DNA of 64,000 nt. Origin: Chloroflexota bacterium (GTDB taxonomy: Bacteria > Chloroflexota > Dehalococcoidia > Lucifugimonadales > GCA-2722455). The stretch spans positions 62,001 to 126,000 of the forward strand of contig PBMB01000022.1 of assembly GCA_002722455.1 (NCBI GenBank). Reading direction: 5' to 3'. Below, one piece after another: positions 60,791-64,000 of the stretch; positions within the stretch are counted from its first letter, which is position 1, and the number at the start of each line of letters is the position of its first letter. A program made the position numbers and the translations under genes. Below the pieces are notes generated by a model. The model was not told the origin of the DNA, ran no database searches, and saw only the letters and a list, made by a program, of their open reading frames with translations.

Positions 60791-61002
60791 AAGTAAAAAT
60801 AGAAAATGAAAATTTGTTTTTAAAAAAAGTGCCTAGAGCAATTGATATAATAGGAAAATTTCCAGAATTAAAAAAAGAAGGTGTTCTTTTAGAGAGAGTG
60901 GGGCATAATTATTTTCTTTTAAAACATGGGCAAATTTTTGATAAAAACTGTTTCTTTTCAAAGCAAGAAGTTAACGAATATTTAGAATTGGTGAGTTATT
61001 GA
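60787..61002 (+). CDS. small protein, first of a paralogous pair
   Basis: 71 residues, similar to the next protein: FPELKKEGVLLERVGHNYFLL then CFFSKQEVNEYL match FPEIFRQGITLKEMSGKYYIV and FYFSKSEMALFI. Coupled to the transferase by ATGA. Possibly a partner or antidote of it, by position only. Confidence 0.6.
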   Translation: MKVKIENENLFLKKVPRAIDIIGKFPELKKEGVLLERVGHNYFLLKHGQIFDKNCFFSKQEVNEYLELVSY

Positions 61003-61012
61003 GGTAATACAA

Positions 61013-61240
61013 ATGAGTTTGGTAAAAGCAAGGATTCCTGAAACAAACAAAAAAGCATTTTTAACAATAGTTTTTAATGCAGAAAGCATAGCACACTATT
61101 TCCCTGAAATATTTAGACAGGGAATTACATTGAAAGAAATGTCAGGAAAATATTACATAGTTAGAAATGAAAAAATATTAACTAAATCATTTTATTTTTC
61201 AAAAAGTGAAATGGCTTTATTTATAAAAGAGGTAGTTTAA
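61013..61240 (+). CDS. small protein, second of a paralogous pair
   Basis: 75 residues, paralogue of the protein before it (see there), with an extra N-terminal strand. GAGGTAA site, 10-nt gap. Confidence 0.6.
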   Translation: MSLVKARIPETNKKAFLTIVFNAESIAHYFPEIFRQGITLKEMSGKYYIVRNEKILTKSFYFSKSEMALFIKEVV

Positions 61241-61243
61241 AAG

Positions 61244-62152
61244 ATGAAAATTGAAAAATATCAAGAACTCTATGATATGATAGATTTAAAAACTGAAGAG
61301 TTATCACCAGTAGCCGACGAAGCTTTTAGAGAAAAATTGATTCCTTGGTTGTTAAATAATTTTAGTTTCAGAACCAATGGTCATTTAAAGGGTAATTTAA
61401 AAAGTATTGATAAAAAAGAATTGGTTTCTATGGCTTCTGATATATCACTAAGTAGTCTTGGTCTATTTTCAATGTTTTTATTGATTAAGGCAAAAAAAGA
61501 ATTAGATACAGGTAAGCCAGAAAAAGATATTGACGAATTTTCTTTGTTGTTCGACGAAACAAATTGTTGTGCTTGTGGTGAAAAAATACAATGGCTGGTT
61601 AACTTTGAAGATATGGTCATTAAAGTCAATAAAGAGAAATGTGTTTATAAGCCAGAATATGATAATATCAAATCAACATTTGAATCTAAATCTGGCAAAA
61701 TCGTTTTTGCTAATGATTTAAGAGTATTTGTTGAATCTGAATTTGAATCAGCAATGAAAAAAGTAGTCTCTGATACAGGTGCTTCAAAATTTAGCTTAGA
61801 GTATGACTATGAAAGGCACTTACTATCAAAGTATCTTTTAGATAAAAATATCATTTTTGTGTCTGCCACTAGCAGTGATATGTGTTTGGTAGAAAAAAAG
61901 TCAATGTTTATTTCTAAGGACGAAAGTAAAAAAGGTAAAACAACTCGTATCGAAACTTCTGGTTTCTGGGGAAGAATGGCTCTTGATTATACAATTGTAG
62001 AAGATTATTTAAAAAATAATCCTACGGATAAAAAGGCAAAATCAATATTAGATAAATCATTGATCTTAGATTTAGAAAAAGGCATTCACGATATTGAACT
62101 AAATATTGTCGATATAGAAAAAAATTTCACAATAAACAAAAAGACGCTTTAA
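61244..62152 (+). CDS. hypothetical protein with CxxC
   Basis: 302 residues. Helical N-terminal half; CCACGEKIQW near residue 107 and a later Cys (EKCVY) could form a zinc site; the last 100 residues look alpha/beta. Last gene of the transferase operon (3-nt gap). Its stop codon lies in the loop of the terminator hairpin. Confidence 0.65.
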   Translation: MKIEKYQELYDMIDLKTEELSPVADEAFREKLIPWLLNNFSFRTNGHLKGNLKSIDKKELVSMASDISLSSLGLFSMFLLIKAKKELDTGKPEKDIDEFSLLFDETNCCACGEKIQWLVNFEDMVIKVNKEKCVYKPEYDNIKSTFESKSGKIVFANDLRVFVESEFESAMKKVVSDTGASKFSLEYDYERHLLSKYLLDKNIIFVSATSSDMCLVEKKSMFISKDESKKGKTTRIETSGFWGRMALDYTIVEDYLKNNPTDKKAKSILDKSLILDLEKGIHDIELNIVDIEKNFTINKKTL

Positions 62153-62166
62153 GCGTCTTTTTTGTT
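62137..62166 (+). terminator. intrinsic terminator overlapping a stop codon
   Basis: AAAGACGCT/AGCGTCTTT stem; the TAA of the 302-residue gene is in the loop and 3' stem; T-run follows. Confidence 0.8.
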
Positions 62167-62240
62167 GAATAAAGAATGTATTTTTGATACAATATATCCA
62201 TACTGACGAATAAAACATTATAATTAGAGGAAAAAAATTA

Positions 62241-62840
62241 ATGAAATATCCAAAATTAAGAGTAATGATGGACTGGTGTTCAGATCCAATTTGGAACTTT
62301 GAGTCAGGTGGTAATTTAGAATTCGACGCTTTGGAACAGTTGAAACCTAAAACAATAAAAGCATTGGAAGACTTCCGTCAATTATGGTGTATCTACAATG
62401 AAGACGACGAAGATTTGTCTCTAAAAGAACGTCAACAAATAGACAAAATGGCATTGGACGCAGCAAAACTTGTCCAAGAAGACTATCCAGAATCAGAAGT
62501 CTATGTGTTTCTAGAGTCTAAAGACACTCATATGAAATACAACAAAGAAAAAGTAGATAAATTTGAAATGGTGAAAATCCTAATCAATCAAAATGTCGTG
62601 TCAGAAAATAAAGATGATTGGGAGTCAGTATGGGCAGCTTGTTTGTCAAAAGAAGATGAAGAGATTCTTAAAGACGAAACAAAAAAAGGTCAAACTTTCA
62701 TGGCAAGAATCATGGAAATACCAGATGGGAGAGTGTCTGTCTATTACGGGGACGAAGTAGAAGTGGTAAATCAAGGTGAATCACAACCAGTAACAAAAAA
62801 TGATTATGGTTGTCCAAAGTTTATGTTGAAAAACACATAA
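62241..62840 (+). CDS. hypothetical acidic protein, 199 aa
   Basis: Acidic, Trp-rich start (MMDWCSDPIWNFESGGNLEF), helical body, beta-like end (DGRVSVYYGDEVEVV). AGAGGA site, TTGATACAAT promoter near 62190. No family; its size and balance suggest a soluble cytoplasmic protein. Confidence 0.65.
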   Translation: MKYPKLRVMMDWCSDPIWNFESGGNLEFDALEQLKPKTIKALEDFRQLWCIYNEDDEDLSLKERQQIDKMALDAAKLVQEDYPESEVYVFLESKDTHMKYNKEKVDKFEMVKILINQNVVSENKDDWESVWAACLSKEDEEILKDETKKGQTFMARIMEIPDGRVSVYYGDEVEVVNQGESQPVTKNDYGCPKFMLKNT

Positions 62841-62850
62841 ATAAATAATA

Positions 62851-62882
62851 ATAAAAAAGAGACTACCGAGTCTCTTTTTTAT
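62851..62882. terminator. bidirectional intrinsic terminator
   Basis: AAGAGACT/AGTCTCTT stem with an ACCG loop, A- and T-runs. Confidence 0.85.
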
Positions 62883-62888
62883 TTTTTC

Positions 62889-63476
62889 TTACTTTTGTTT
62901 CAATTCTTGAAGTTTTTGATAAAAATATGCAGCACGTTCATATTTATATTCTAAAATATCAAGCTTATCTTTTTGGTAATTATGGTAATCACAATTTTCA
63001 AACTTTTCAGTAAAATGGTAGTGACTCATAGAGTTATCTTTGTAACTGCAGTTGTCAGGTGTTAAACCATTATAATCAAAACCCCAAAGACTAATGCCAT
63101 TTCTATCAAAGCCATTATCGTCATAGCCATTTCTATCATAAGAGTTGTGTTCTTGATTTGAGTTAAAGATTTTATCTTTATACTCAGAAGTATAAATTAA
63201 TTCACCAGCTCGTTTTATTTTATATTCAATATCAAAAAAACTCAATTCGTCGAAATCTAACAAACCGTCATCGCAAGATTCGTCTTTTCTTGTCTTATCA
63301 TAAATGTTACAACCTTTCTCATTAAAGCCGTCTGAATCAAACCCAAAGATATTATATCCTCTTTCATTAATTCCTTGCTCGTTATAACCATATTTGTTGT
63401 AACCTTTTACATCCATAGCCTGAGATAATGGCGCACATAATAACAAAGTTAAGCATAAAATATTTTTTTTATTCAT
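62889..63476 (-). CDS. exported Gly-Tyr/Phe-Asn repeat protein
   Basis: 195 residues from the ATG at 63476 (AAAGGA site). Signal peptide ends PLSQA. Two blocks of GYN..G, GFD..G-type repeats (residues 25-55 and 115-140), separated by a charged helix. Such Asp/Asn-Gly repeats occur in secreted bacterial proteins, some calcium-binding. Three Cys in the first linker. Probably secreted or periplasmic. Confidence 0.65.
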   Translation of the reverse strand: MNKKNILCLTLLLCAPLSQAMDVKGYNKYGYNEQGINERGYNIFGFDSDGFNEKGCNIYDKTRKDESCDDGLLDFDELSFFDIEYKIKRAGELIYTSEYKDKIFNSNQEHNSYDRNGYDDNGFDRNGISLWGFDYNGLTPDNCSYKDNSMSHYHFTEKFENCDYHNYQKDKLDILEYKYERAAYFYQKLQELKQK

Positions 63477-63604
63477 CAATTTATCCTTTGTTGTTTTTAA
63501 ATGAGATTAATTATATACAAAAAAAAGAAAAAGAAAAGAAGTGAAAAATAATTTTTTTGACACAAAACAAATAACATACATAATATTATATAAAGGAGTT
63601 TTGT

Positions 63605-64000
63605 ATGAAATTTAAAAAAAACAAGAGCGACAAGATTATTTTGTCTGGTAAGGTTTAGTAATATTATCTTCGGCAATTTATGCTGCTGTTTTTGTTATAG
63701 ATAAAAAAGTGTTTTCTGATGACTGTTCTGACCTTAAGCCTGTGTCGGAATATGCTTTGGAAGAATATAATACAAGAAAAGAGAATTCGTCCTTCGAAGC
63801 AAAAATGCCAGAAGAATTACTTTGAATATGTTGAAAAAAAGGATTTGCAGAAGGAAGATATTGTTATTGGTTATGGAAACCCTGGTCATATTGGTATCAT
63901 ATTAGATCCAAAAACCAAAAGAAATATATCAACCCACCATAATGACGGAATTAGAATAGATGAGAATTATAATGTTTATGAAAGAGTTTTAAAAAATGAG
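63605..64000 (+). pseudogene. frameshifted NlpC/CHAP-like hydrolase, cut by window end
   Basis: AAGGAG then ATG at 63605: MKFKKNKSDKIILSGKV then stop. A second frame carries a membrane anchor (GLVILSSAIYAAVFVIDKK) and stops in LPEELL-like codons; a third reads KDLQKEDIVIGYGNPGHIGI, resembling the strand-His-strand of NlpC/P60 or CHAP hydrolases (GDIV...GHVGIVL). Two breaks mean decay or sequencing errors. The gene continues past the window. Confidence 0.5.

Noticed and set aside
1-64000. Insertion sequence or transposase
   Set aside because: No transposase motifs or terminal inverted repeats seen.

Overview
This window is very A+T-rich DNA with about 85 mostly short, closely packed genes, most of unknown function. 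The host looks like a Gram-negative gammaproteobacterium, probably Vibrionaceae. The evidence is lipobox and Sec signal peptides, a PagP-like outer-membrane barrel, an OmpA-like periplasmic protein, tRNAs with encoded CCA ends, and a full-length sigma-54 response regulator at 46442-47824 that reads like LuxO, the Vibrio quorum-sensing regulator. The low GC, the dominance of orphan genes, the tRNA cluster and the lone metabolic genes (acyl carrier protein, Ham1/RdgB-like pyrophosphatase, Bax-inhibitor-like protein, YqiA-like esterase) suggest an accessory replicon: a jumbo phage, phage-plasmid or megaplasmid. No capsid, tail, replication or partition gene is visible, so I cannot choose between these.

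Layout. 1-4450: lipoprotein, basic protein, orphan proteins and an amphipathic repeat/membrane protein. 4454-13133: DEDDh exonuclease, a degenerate protein kinase joined to a ParB-like segment, a coupled operon of two paralogues plus an HNH nuclease, and a SprT-like metalloprotein. 13193-20228: envelope genes (periplasmic protein, SPFH/band-7 lipoprotein with a membrane coiled-coil partner), a tandem HAD-like protein and orphans. 20281-21550: a leftward tRNA array (Gly-TCC x2, Tyr, Asn, CAT x2, Leu-TAA) holding one unexplained tRNA-like RNA, closed by a terminator. 21713-31322: YidD-like protein, orphans, acyl carrier protein and two broken genes. 31447-38585: M3-type oligopeptidase, OmpA-like protein, and a 707-residue surface protein of seven ~88-residue Trp/Cys repeats. 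38615-45416: PagP-like barrel, Ham1-like NTPase, YqiA-like esterase. 45589-50410: LuxO homologue below an orphan operon with a long leader. 51068-58920: Bax-inhibitor-like protein, type IV prepilin/adhesin preceded by a triplet repeat, a 2H phosphoesterase operon, and a 616-bp gap with a strong promoter-to-terminator antisense RNA unit. 59010-64000: ADP-ribosyltransferase-like protein with two small paralogues, a Gly-Tyr-Asn repeat protein, and a frameshifted NlpC/CHAP-like gene running off the end.

Expression is organised as many one- to four-gene units, each with a sigma-70-type promoter (TTGnnn, 17 bp, TAtAAT, often with TTG just before the -10) and an intrinsic terminator, and many co-transcribed genes overlap as TAATG or ATGA. 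The tRNAs match codons expected to be heavy in such A+T-rich genes (GGA, ATA, TTA, AAT, TAT). Functional names come from motifs read by eye; most genes have no recognisable family.
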